NCBI GenBank assembly: GCA_002320285.1
Contig: DCKE01000021.1
Coordinates: forward strand, 116,164-180,163
From: Flavobacteriaceae bacterium UBA1682
GTDB taxonomy: Bacteria > Bacteroidota > Bacteroidia > Flavobacteriales > Flavobacteriaceae
Length of the DNA stretch: 64,000 nucleotides
Reading direction: 5' to 3'
The number at the start of each line of letters is the position of its first letter. Within the stretch, counting starts at the first letter, position 1. The position numbers were made by a program, and so were the translations under genes. The notes below the pieces were generated by a model. It saw only the letters and a program-made list of their open reading frames with translations. It was not told the DNA's origin and did no database searches. This document shows, piece by piece, positions 34,897-43,035 of this stretch.

Positions 34897-35757
34897 ATGT
34901 TTCAAAAACCCCTATTTTTTTTATCTATATTATTGAGTTGCAATTTATATGCCCAACATACTACAGAAGTAAATTCTAACCGCCCCAGTCAGTCTATGGG
35001 AGCCTTTTCGGTTGGAAAAACCGTGTTTCAACTCGAAGCCGGTGGAGTTTTTCACGATGACCCCAGTACTGATAACGTCAAACATCAGTATGCCGCAGAA
35101 GTACAACTTCGATACGGCGCCTTTTTAGAAACACTCGAATTGATTGCCGATCTAAACTTCGCCAAACAAGACTTTTATACTCCTATCGACGGAGCCTCTT
35201 CTACCGGATTTTCCAATATAGAGCTCGGTGCTAAATATTTGATTTACGATCCGTTTAAAAACTACGAAGAAAAAATTAATGTGTACAGCTGGAAAGCGAA
35301 CCACCGTTTTAAGTGGCGCAGACTAATTCCAGCCGTAGCCATCTACGCAGGCGCAACAGCCAAGCCTACAGGTGTGTTTTCAGGCCCTGACGCGCCGGAA
35401 CTAAGCCCAAAGGTCATAGTGATCGCCCAACAACATTTTAGCCAGAAATGGGCGCTAATTACAAACCTGATCGCAGACAAACTCAGTTCAGAAGAATATC
35501 GCGGTTATGGGTATGTACTAACACTGACGCATGGCATCAACAACCAATGGTCTGTATTTGCAGAGAATCAAGGATACAAAAATGATTTTTATAAGGATAT
35601 GAATTTTAGAGCAGGCGCCGCAACCCTAATTGACAAAAACATGCAAATTGACTTTTCTGCAGGTATGAATCTTCGAGAAAGCCATTCGTCTTTTTTTGCA
35701 CAAGTAGGTCTTTCTTGGCGATTTGATAAAAACCACCAGTCGGTAGAATTAAAATAA
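34897..35757 (+). CDS. Outer-membrane beta-barrel, MetA-phenol-degradation/transporter family
   Basis: 286 aa. Signal peptide of about 20 residues (MFQKPLFFLSILLSCNLYAQ). The mature part shows alternating aromatic/polar beta strands: NRPSQSMGAFSVGKTVFQLEAGG, VQLRYGAFLETLELIADLNF, and a C-terminal strand ending in aromatic residues before a short tail. This resembles the putative transporter family PF13557. A porin-like role is inferred; no ligand is visible. Confidence 0.78.
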   Translation: MFQKPLFFLSILLSCNLYAQHTTEVNSNRPSQSMGAFSVGKTVFQLEAGGVFHDDPSTDNVKHQYAAEVQLRYGAFLETLELIADLNFAKQDFYTPIDGASSTGFSNIELGAKYLIYDPFKNYEEKINVYSWKANHRFKWRRLIPAVAIYAGATAKPTGVFSGPDAPELSPKVIVIAQQHFSQKWALITNLIADKLSSEEYRGYGYVLTLTHGINNQWSVFAENQGYKNDFYKDMNFRAGAATLIDKNMQIDFSAGMNLRESHSSFFAQVGLSWRFDKNHQSVELK

Positions 35758-35762
35758 ACAAA

Positions 35763-36893
35763 ATGATAGAGATAAGAGAAGCTATTACGGATCGCGAAAT
35801 GATGGACTTTGTCAAATTTCCATTTTCACTGTATAAGGGAAATCCGTATTGGGTTCCCCCTTTGATAAAAGATGAATTTAAGAGCTTTAATAAAAACAAC
35901 GATATTTTTAAAAGTGTAACGGTTCAATACTTTCTCGCCTATAAAGACGGTCAAATCGTCGGGCGCATCGCAGGATGCATCAACTGGATCGAAGTGCGAG
36001 AACTACAGAAATCCAAGGTGCGTTTTGGGTGGATAGACATGATCGACGATATCGAAGTGACCAAAGCGCTGTTAAAAAAAGTAGAGGATCTCGGTAGACA
36101 AAATCAATTATCCTATATCGAAGGCCCAATGGGTTTTTCCAATATGGACAAGGCCGGTATGCTGACCGAAGGTTTTGACTATATTGCAACGATGATCGGT
36201 ATTTACAATATGGAATACTATCCAAAACACTTGGAGCAACTCGGTTATACCACCGAAGCTGAATGGATGGAATACAAACTCGACATCAATACTTTTAATC
36301 CCGATAAAATTAACGTTATGGCCGGTTTGGTTTCCAAACGTTATGAGGTTAAATTACTCGAATTTAAAACGATCAAAGAGCTATTGCCCTATGTAGATGA
36401 AATGTTTGGCCTACTTAACAAAACCTACGCCAACCTACAGAGTTTCGTGCCTATACAACAGTTTCAAATAGAACACTATAAGAAAAAATACCTGTCCTTT
36501 ATACATCCGGAATTTATTTCCTGTGTTATGGACAAAAACCATAAGATGATCGGCTTCTCCATAACGATGCCGTCCTTCTCCAAAGCATTTCAAAAGGCCA
36601 ATGGAAGTTTATTCCCCTTCGGTTTCTGGCACTTGCTACAAGCCGTAAAGAAAAACCACCATGCCGAATTTTACTTGATCGGAATCGATCCGGAATATCA
36701 AAATAAGGGCGTCAACGCCTTGATGTTTAAAGAGATTTATGACAACTTTATCAAACGAGGCATCACCTTTATCGAAACCAATCCCCTATTAGTGGAAAAC
36801 AATAAAATCCAACAATTGTGGAAACAGTTTAGTCCAATCATTCACAAACGGAGAAAAACGTTTAAGAAGGAACTCGTGAGTCGTGAGTCGTGA
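35763..36893 (+). CDS. GNAT-related N-acetyltransferase-like protein
   Basis: 376 aa, soluble. N-terminal IREAITDREMMDFVKFPF and NPYWVPPLIKDEF are typical of a Bacteroidota family with a C-terminal GNAT-like fold; LIGIDPEYQNKGVNALMF (about residues 305-322) is the acetyl-CoA loop. Relatives are sometimes mislabelled GTP cyclohydrolase. Substrate unknown. The last residues VSRES and the stop are encoded by a 7-bp minisatellite, so the C-terminus has been changed or extended by repeat DNA. Confidence 0.8.
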   Translation: MIEIREAITDREMMDFVKFPFSLYKGNPYWVPPLIKDEFKSFNKNNDIFKSVTVQYFLAYKDGQIVGRIAGCINWIEVRELQKSKVRFGWIDMIDDIEVTKALLKKVEDLGRQNQLSYIEGPMGFSNMDKAGMLTEGFDYIATMIGIYNMEYYPKHLEQLGYTTEAEWMEYKLDINTFNPDKINVMAGLVSKRYEVKLLEFKTIKELLPYVDEMFGLLNKTYANLQSFVPIQQFQIEHYKKKYLSFIHPEFISCVMDKNHKMIGFSITMPSFSKAFQKANGSLFPFGFWHLLQAVKKNHHAEFYLIGIDPEYQNKGVNALMFKEIYDNFIKRGITFIETNPLLVENNKIQQLWKQFSPIIHKRRKTFKKELVSRES

Positions 36894-36915
36894 GTCGTGA
36901 ATCGTGAGTCGTGAG
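36874..36915. repeat. 7-bp minisatellite, six copies
   Basis: Six copies of TCGTGAR head to tail (the fourth with A in place of G). The first two and a half copies are coding for the GNAT C-terminus (stop at 36891-36893). It continues directly into a 14-bp repeat. Confidence 0.95.
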
Positions 36916-36985
36916 TCGAAAAACGAGAATCAAAAAACGAGAATCAAAAAACGAGAATCAAAAAACGAGAATCGAAAAACGAGAA
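36916..36985. repeat. 14-bp minisatellite, five copies
   Basis: Five copies of TCRAAAAACGAGAA (G at position 3 in the first and last copies, A in the middle three). Similar in length and wording to the repeat at 19794-19882 but not identical. Confidence 0.95.
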
Positions 36986-36990
36986 TAGAT

Positions 36991-37023
36991 AAAAAAAGCT
37001 TCCTTTTCAGGAAGCTTTTTTTT
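36991..37023. terminator. Bidirectional terminator between GNAT and alpha-oxoamine synthase genes
   Basis: Arms AAAAAAAGCTTCC / GGAAGCTTTTTTT with loop TTTTCA; A- and T-runs at either end. Directly follows the minisatellite. Confidence 0.92.
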
Positions 37024-37034
37024 ATATCAATGCC

Positions 37035-38303
37035 TTAAGAAGCATCGCTGACATCAACCGTAGTTCTGTTGGCGATTTCCTTGTAAGTACCGTTTTCTAA
37101 TTTCTCTCTAACCGCTTCATATGCCGCTAAAGTTTCTGTGATATCCTCCATGGTATGTGAGGTCGTTGGAATCATTCTCAACAAGATAATTCCCTTAGGA
37201 ATAACCGGGTAAACAACAATCGATAAGAAAATACTGTAATTCTCTCTTAAATCATTTACCAATACCATCGCTTCTGGTATACTTCCCTCAAGATATACAG
37301 GAGTCACACAAGTATTGGTATCTCCGATATTAAATCCTTTATCCTTTAATCCGTTTTGTAAAGCATTTACATTTTCCCAAAGTTTGGCTTTTAACTCCGG
37401 TTGGGTTCTCAATAAGTCCAAACGCGTCAAAGCTCCTTTAACAAAAATCATTGGAAGTGCCTTAGCAAACATTTGAGAACGCAAGTTATATTTCAAATAA
37501 TCGATAATATCTTGATCCGCAGCAACAAATGCTCCTATACTAGCCATAGACTTAGCAAAAGTAGAAAAGTACACATCGATACCATCTTGACACCCTTGCT
37601 CTTCTCCTGCTCCTGCTCCAGTAGCTCCAAGAGTACCAAAACCATGGGCATCATCGACCAACAATCTAAAGTTATAATGCTCTTTTAAGGCAATAATTTC
37701 TTTCAATTTACCTTGTTGACCACGCATTCCAAAAACACCTTCCGTAATTACCAAAATTCCGCCACCTGTGGTTTCAGCCATTTTAGTTGCACGTTGTAAG
37801 TTTTTTTCAAAACTTTCGATATCGTTATGTTTGTATGTAAAACGTTTTCCCATGTGCAAACGAACTCCGTCGATAATACAAGCATGTGAATCCACATCGT
37901 AAACAATCACATCATTTTTCGTTACCAAAGCGTCGATGATCGAAACCATTCCTTGGTATCCAAAGTTTAAAAGATAAGCGGCTTCTTTATCTACAAAAGC
38001 AGCCAATTCGTCTTGAAGCTGTTCGTGCATGGTAGTATGTCCAGACATCATTCGAGCTCCCATAGGATAAGCTGCGCCATATTCTGCCGCCGCTTCAGCA
38101 TCAACACGACGCACTTCAGGATGATTAGACAATCCGAGGTAATCGTTGATACTCCAATTGATAATTTCTTTGCCATGAAACATCATACGATTAGACAAAG
38201 GTCCTTCTAATTTAGGGAACACGTAGTATCCTTCAGCTTGTGAAGCCCATTTTCCTAGCGGTCCTTTACTTTTATGTATTCTGTCGAATAAATCATTTAT
38301 CAT
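37035..38303 (-). CDS. Alpha-oxoamine synthase (serine palmitoyltransferase/Kbl-like)
   Basis: 422 aa PLP enzyme that condenses an acyl thioester with an amino acid. NDYLGLSNHPEV, GYQGMVSIIDAL, the PLP contacts DSHACIIDG and VDDAHGFGTLG, and the Schiff-base Lys251 in TFAKSMASIG are all present. Possible roles: serine palmitoyltransferase (sphingolipids), cysteate acyltransferase (capnine sulfonolipids of gliding flavobacteria), or 2-amino-3-ketobutyrate ligase. Its length and N-terminal extension fit the lipid enzymes better than Kbl, but the choice is inference. A TAATTTTG box lies at 38337-38330. Confidence 0.85.
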   Translation of the reverse strand: MINDLFDRIHKSKGPLGKWASQAEGYYVFPKLEGPLSNRMMFHGKEIINWSINDYLGLSNHPEVRRVDAEAAAEYGAAYPMGARMMSGHTTMHEQLQDELAAFVDKEAAYLLNFGYQGMVSIIDALVTKNDVIVYDVDSHACIIDGVRLHMGKRFTYKHNDIESFEKNLQRATKMAETTGGGILVITEGVFGMRGQQGKLKEIIALKEHYNFRLLVDDAHGFGTLGATGAGAGEEQGCQDGIDVYFSTFAKSMASIGAFVAADQDIIDYLKYNLRSQMFAKALPMIFVKGALTRLDLLRTQPELKAKLWENVNALQNGLKDKGFNIGDTNTCVTPVYLEGSIPEAMVLVNDLRENYSIFLSIVVYPVIPKGIILLRMIPTTSHTMEDITETLAAYEAVREKLENGTYKEIANRTTVDVSDAS

Positions 38304-38329
38304 AATATAGCTATGTTTAAAACAATGCG

Positions 38330-38337
38330 CAAAATTA
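38330..38337 (-). promoter_or_regulatory. -7 box of the alpha-oxoamine synthase gene
   Basis: TAATTTTG on the minus strand, 27 nt before the ATG; the nearest TTG is 15 bp upstream, closer than the usual spacing. Confidence 0.4.
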
Positions 38338-38620
38338 ATGATATTTTATATGCAATCATAATATTTAGCTATCAATTTTATCTGCCAAAGCCTTAGAATA
38401 CAAGTTGTTTTTAAAGGAAAAAAGTTAAAAACAAAAATAGTTCTCAATCTCAACTTTAAAATACAAGACTTCATTCAAATCATTTATTATAATATGACGC
38501 AGTTAAAAAAACACCCGCTTGCCGATATTTATTTTTTCATTGTTTTTTTTTTATTTTCATCAATTAAACAACTCCATTTATATAATATTATCAATAGCCC
38601 TTAAACTGCGAAATTTGTGT

Positions 38621-38656
38621 AAAAAAAATGGCTTTTCGTATGAAAAGCCATTTTTG
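38621..38656 (-). terminator. Terminator of the 801-aa E1 gene
   Basis: Arms AAAAATGGCTTTTC / GAAAAGCCATTTTT with a 4-nt loop, followed by T-run on the minus strand; 21 nt after the stop. Confidence 0.9.
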
Positions 38657-38676
38657 TACCAAAAATATAATTCGAA

Positions 38677-41082
38677 TTAATATAAACTTGGATATTTAGT
38701 TGGATTCGCCTCGTTCATTATAGCGTAAATAGCTTCAAAGACATCTTCTGATGACGGTTTAGAGAAATAATCCCCATCCGTTCCATAAGAAGGTCTGTGA
38801 GCCTTAGCCGTAAGTGTCTGCGGAGCGCTGTCCAAATAACGGTAACCCGCTTGAGTTTCAAGTATTTCTTGCAACAAATATGCCGATGCTCCTCCAGGAA
38901 CATCCTCATCCACTACCAATAAACGATTGGTCTTTTTCAAACTCACTGCAATATCGTGTTTGATATCAAAAGGCAATAAAGACTGACAGTCTATTAATTC
39001 GACTTCAATTCCCAATTCCAACAATTCTGCAGCAGCTTGCTCAATAACACGTAAGGTCGATCCGTAAGACACTACCGTAATATCCTTTCCTTCTGTGATG
39101 GTTTCAACAACACCAATCGGCGTTTTGAATTCACCAAGGTTATTTGGCATGGTTTCTTTTAAACGGTATCCGTTTAAACATTCAATAACCAAAGCCGGCT
39201 CGTCTGTTTCCAACAAAGCATTGTAAAAACCTGCGGCCTTAGTCATATTACGCGGTACCAATACATGCATTCCTCTAATCGCATTGATGATCATCCCCAT
39301 CGGTGAACCCGAATGCCAGATTCCCTCCAAACGATGTCCTCGTGTACGTACAATAAGCGGTGCTTTTTGCCTACCCGACGTTCTGTATTGTAAAGTAGCT
39401 AAATCATCACTCATGATCTGAATAGCATACAATAAATAATCTAAATATTGAATTTCAGCAATAGGTCGTAAACCTCTCATGGCCATCCCTATACCTTGTC
39501 CTAAAATGGTTGCTTCACGGATTCCCGCATCGGAAATTCTAGTTTCGCCAAATTTTTCTTGCAATCCTTCCAATCCTTGATTCACATCACCAATATTCCC
39601 TGAATCTTCTCCAAAGATCAAAGCGTTTTCATGTTTCGTGAAAATCGCATCAAAATTGTCTCTCAATACAACTCTTGCATCAACTTCTTCTGCCTGATCG
39701 TCATAAGTTGCCGGAACCTCAACGATATGAGCTAAACTATCTTTTGAGTTAGAATACAGATTAGAGCTGAATTTCGGTTGAATTTTTTCAAAATACTGCT
39801 GAATAAATTCCGCTATCGTAGCCTGAGGAGCTTCGTTAATTACCAATCTCAAGATTTTCCTAGCCGTAGATAGGATTTCTTTTCTAATCGGTTCTTTAAT
39901 CGATTCCAGTTCGTTGGCGCTTTTTTCAATCGAATCGCGATTAGCACTTTGTACCGCTATACTTCTCAGTAAGCTTACCAGTTCCGTACGCTCGTTTTTA
40001 ATCGGATCAATATAGGCGCTCCAAGCTGCTTTTTTAGCTTCTAAAACTTCTTTTTTAAGGATTTGATCCAACTCATCTAAAGATTCCTCTGTTGCGATGC
40101 CGTTTTCAATAATCCAATTTCTCATTTTAGACAAACAATCGAATTCCGCTTCCCATTCTAAGCGCTCTTTGCTCTTATAACGTTCATGAGATCCCGAAGT
40201 GGAATGTCCCTGAGGCTGTGTCAATTGCTGTACATGAATCAAAACCGGCACGTGTTGTTCTCTCGCAATCTGTGAAGCTTTGCTATACGCTTCAATTAAT
40301 GCGACATAATCCCAACCGGCAACACGAATGATTTCGTATCCTTTATTATCTTCATCTCTTTGAAATCCCTTTAAAATTTCTGAGATATTTTCTTTAGTAG
40401 TCTGATATTTTGCGTGAACAGATATTCCGTATTCATCATCCCAAACACTCATAACCATCGGTACCTGTAATACCCCAGCTGCATTAATTGTTTCAAAAAA
40501 CAGGCCTTCTGATGTAGAAGCATTACCAATCGTACCCCAAGCAACTTCATTTCCCGCGACAGAAAAATTGTTAGCCGTATCCATATTGGCAAATTCTCTA
40601 TACACTTTTGAGGCTTGTGCCAAACCTAAAAGTCTTGGCATTTGTCCTGCAGTTGGAGAAATATCCGCACTCGAGTTTTTCTGAGCCGTTAATTTTTTCC
40701 AATCTCCGTTTTCATCCAAACTGTGGGTAGCAAAATGCCCTCCCATTTGTCGTCCAGCTGACATCGGATCGTGCTCTAGATCGGAATGTCCAAATAATCC
40801 TGCGAAAAACTGCTGTACATTCAAAGCTCCAATAGCCATCATAAAGGTTTGATCACGGTAATATCCAGAACGGAAATCCCCATCTCTAAACGCTTTGGCC
40901 AAGGCTAATTGTGGCACTTCCTTCCCATCTCCAAAGATTCCGAATTTCGCCTTCCCAGTCAGTACTTCCCGTCTTCCCAATAAACTACATTCTCTACTGG
41001 TACGCGCAATTTTATAGTCTTGTAAAACTTCTTTTTTGAAATCTTCAAAAGAAAGAGGTTCTTTTATAGCCGTTTGATTCAT
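38677..41082 (-). CDS. Fused E1 alpha/beta 2-oxoacid dehydrogenase, long form
   Basis: 801 aa. Residues about 1-380 are the E1 alpha ThDP region, about 450-801 the E1 beta (transketolase-like pyrimidine domain: ALIFGEDSGNIGDVNQGLEGLQEKFG; then VLVPRNMTKAAGFYN and VVDEDVPGGASAYLL). Members decarboxylate branched-chain or related 2-oxoacids for an E2/E3 complex. Unlike the second fusion at 43 kb, the ThDP/Mg motif is altered: GNAST replaces GDGA and DD replaces the NN pair (about residues 197-230). E2 and E3 genes are not in the window. Own terminator and a 312-bp upstream gap. Confidence 0.85.
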   Translation of the reverse strand: MNQTAIKEPLSFEDFKKEVLQDYKIARTSRECSLLGRREVLTGKAKFGIFGDGKEVPQLALAKAFRDGDFRSGYYRDQTFMMAIGALNVQQFFAGLFGHSDLEHDPMSAGRQMGGHFATHSLDENGDWKKLTAQKNSSADISPTAGQMPRLLGLAQASKVYREFANMDTANNFSVAGNEVAWGTIGNASTSEGLFFETINAAGVLQVPMVMSVWDDEYGISVHAKYQTTKENISEILKGFQRDEDNKGYEIIRVAGWDYVALIEAYSKASQIAREQHVPVLIHVQQLTQPQGHSTSGSHERYKSKERLEWEAEFDCLSKMRNWIIENGIATEESLDELDQILKKEVLEAKKAAWSAYIDPIKNERTELVSLLRSIAVQSANRDSIEKSANELESIKEPIRKEILSTARKILRLVINEAPQATIAEFIQQYFEKIQPKFSSNLYSNSKDSLAHIVEVPATYDDQAEEVDARVVLRDNFDAIFTKHENALIFGEDSGNIGDVNQGLEGLQEKFGETRISDAGIREATILGQGIGMAMRGLRPIAEIQYLDYLLYAIQIMSDDLATLQYRTSGRQKAPLIVRTRGHRLEGIWHSGSPMGMIINAIRGMHVLVPRNMTKAAGFYNALLETDEPALVIECLNGYRLKETMPNNLGEFKTPIGVVETITEGKDITVVSYGSTLRVIEQAAAELLELGIEVELIDCQSLLPFDIKHDIAVSLKKTNRLLVVDEDVPGGASAYLLQEILETQAGYRYLDSAPQTLTAKAHRPSYGTDGDYFSKPSSEDVFEAIYAIMNEANPTKYPSLY

Positions 41083-41285
41083 AGTAAAACCTTGTGATGA
41101 AATAAATAATATTACAGGTCACGAATATAAGACAATCTAATTAGAAAAACTAATATATTGATTTTGAAAAAATTCTTAAAAAAAGCCGAATACATTACAT
41201 TATTCTCTGTCAAAACAAAAAACACCTCATTATAACATACTAAATCGATAAAAAACAAACTTTAATTATTAAATTATCAAGGGCG

Positions 41286-41318
41286 AAAAAAGCTATTTTT
41301 TAACCAAAATAGCTTTTT
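41286..41318. terminator. Orphan hairpin, possible second terminator
   Basis: Perfect 13-bp arms AAAAAGCTATTTT / AAAATAGCTTTTT with a 6-nt loop. On the minus strand it is followed by T6 (second, downstream terminator for nitroreductase); on the plus strand AGTCCGC and then a run of T follow. Confidence 0.6.
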
Positions 41319-41357
41319 AGTCCGCTTTTTTTTGCCATAAAAAGGAACAGCTAAAAC

Positions 41358-41392
41358 AAAAAACCACCTCGATTTGGAGGTGGTTTTTTGTT
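41358..41392 (-). terminator. Terminator of the nitroreductase/purC/E1 operon
   Basis: Arms AAAACCACCTC / GAGGTGGTTTT (GATTT loop) with T-rich tail on the minus strand, directly after the nitroreductase stop. Confidence 0.9.
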
Positions 41393-41394
41393 TT

Positions 41395-42027
41395 TTATTC
41401 GATAACCGTCAACATTTTTTCGACGGGAAAACGCACTTTTTTTAAAGGCGCCAACCAATCGTGTTCTTCATCGCGATAACCCAAAGGTAATAAAGTAACA
41501 CTTTTCAATCCTTTCTCTCGCAATCCCAACAATTCATCCAAGATCGCATTGTCAAAGCCCTCCATCGGCGTTGCATCAACTTTTAATTCCGCTGCCGCCG
41601 CTATCGCCATTCCAAAAGCAATATACGCTTGACGAGCGGCATGCTGAAATTGCCTTTCCAAATCCCAAGGAGCAAAATTCAACCCTATACTGTTTTTAAA
41701 ATCATCCATAGTTCCCTTAGGCAATTCGCGTATCGCTTCCATATTGTCAAATACCGAATCCAAACGCGCCTCTGTATATTGATCCCAAGCTGCAAAAACC
41801 AACAAATGAGAACAATCTAAAATTTGCGTTTGCTGGGCCGCCTCATTATATATACGTTCTTTAAAGGTTTTATTTTTAACCAAAATCATCTCAAATGGCT
41901 GTAAACCCGACGAAGTTGGAGCCATAATGGCCGCCTTAATTATTTGATTCACCTGTGATTCTGGAACGACTGCTCCATTCATTTTCTTGGTAGCATGCCT
42001 CCAATATAAGCTCTTAAGTAGTTCCAT
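41395..42027 (-). CDS. Nitroreductase family flavoprotein
   Basis: 210 aa, NfsB/oxygen-insensitive type, FMN-dependent. WRHATKKMNG start, APTSSGLQPFEMILVKN (about residues 37-53) FMN-binding motif, AFGMAIAAAAELKVDATPMEGFD and LPLGYRDEEHDWLAPLKKVRFP at the end are typical. Oxidises NAD(P)H with nitro compounds, quinones or other acceptors; natural substrate unknown. Follows purC by 9 nt, last gene of the operon. Confidence 0.93.
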   Translation of the reverse strand: MELLKSLYWRHATKKMNGAVVPESQVNQIIKAAIMAPTSSGLQPFEMILVKNKTFKERIYNEAAQQTQILDCSHLLVFAAWDQYTEARLDSVFDNMEAIRELPKGTMDDFKNSIGLNFAPWDLERQFQHAARQAYIAFGMAIAAAAELKVDATPMEGFDNAILDELLGLREKGLKSVTLLPLGYRDEEHDWLAPLKKVRFPVEKMLTVIE

Positions 42028-42036
42028 GATTATAAT

Positions 42037-42999
42037 TTATGACTGTTCTTTATAAGTAGCTAAAAACGCTAGGACATTATTCTCAATACGTGCTAAAATA
42101 TCAGAAACATCTGCCTTTACAAAGGGCTCTCCCAAAATATTTTCGCATAATTCGATATAACGATCTGAAACCGTCTGGATATATTCATCGCTCATTTCAG
42201 GAACTATTTGCCCCTCTTTACCTTGAAAACCATTCGAAATCAACCATTGTCTGACAAACTCTTTAGACAACTGCTTTTGCTGCTCGCCTTTATCCTGACG
42301 CTCTTGATAGCCGTCTGCATAAAAATATCGCGATGAATCTGGAGTATGAATCTCATCAATTAAAACGATCTTTCCCTCTTTAGTCTTCCCAAATTCATAC
42401 TTTGTATCTACCAATATCAAACCTCTAGCCGCTGCCATTTCCGTTCCTCTTTGGTAAAGCGCTCGGGTATATTGTTCCAAAACCAAATAATCCGCTTCCG
42501 ATACTATATTTCTTTTAAGTATATCCTCTCTTGAAATATCCTCATCGTGATCTCCTAAATCCGCTTTAGTCGATGGCGTAATTATCGGCTTGTCAAATTG
42601 GTCATTTTCTTTTAAACCCTCTTGCATCAATACTCCACACAACTCTCTTTTCCCTAAAGCATATTCTCTAGCAGCATGTCCAGAGAGATACCCCCTAATA
42701 ACCATCTCTACTTTAAAAGGTTCGCACAAATGCCCAACTGCAACGTTTGGATCTGGTGTAGCAATTAACCAGTTCGGAACGATATCTTGGGTCTTCTGCA
42801 TAAACCGGGTAGCAATTTGATTTAGAATTTGTCCTTTATAAGGAATCCCCTTAGGCATTACGACATCAAAAGCAGATAAACGATCTGTTGCAATCATCAC
42901 CAATAACTGGTCATTAATATTATAGACCTCACGTACTTTACCGTGATACACTGATTTTTGATTTGGAAAATTAAAGTCGGTTCGTGTGATTGTATTCAT
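42037..42999 (-). CDS. purC: SAICAR synthase
   Basis: Phosphoribosylaminoimidazole-succinocarboxamide synthase, purine step 7. 320 aa, the eukaryote/Bacteroidota length. [46 protein letters not shown] segments and [11 protein letters not shown] and [14 protein letters not shown] are the signature. Between the 661-aa E1 gene (36 nt) and nitroreductase (9 nt), so part of a mixed operon with no evident shared pathway. Confidence 0.95.
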   Translation of the reverse strand: MNTITRTDFNFPNQKSVYHGKVREVYNINDQLLVMIATDRLSAFDVVMPKGIPYKGQILNQIATRFMQKTQDIVPNWLIATPDPNVAVGHLCEPFKVEMVIRGYLSGHAAREYALGKRELCGVLMQEGLKENDQFDKPIITPSTKADLGDHDEDISREDILKRNIVSEADYLVLEQYTRALYQRGTEMAAARGLILVDTKYEFGKTKEGKIVLIDEIHTPDSSRYFYADGYQERQDKGEQQKQLSKEFVRQWLISNGFQGKEGQIVPEMSDEYIQTVSDRYIELCENILGEPFVKADVSDILARIENNVLAFLATYKEQS

Positions 43000-43035
43000 A
43001 TATAGGGTTTTGTAGTGTTGTTGTTTCCGTGTGAC

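Larger units (their letters stand above)
38304..38676. other. Intergenic region, 373 bp
   Basis: Very AT-rich. Contains a TAATTTTG -7 box for the alpha-oxoamine synthase gene at 38337-38330 (minus) and the terminator at 38621-38656 at the other end. I see no gene or RNA in between. Confidence 0.7.
41083..41394. other. Intergenic region, 312 bp, with two hairpins
   Basis: Between nitroreductase and the 801-aa E1 gene. Contains two strong inverted repeats: 41286-41318 and 41358-41392. The remaining about 200 bp next to the E1 gene should hold its promoter; the best candidate is TATATTCG near 41127-41120, one mismatch from TAnnTTTG. Confidence 0.7.
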
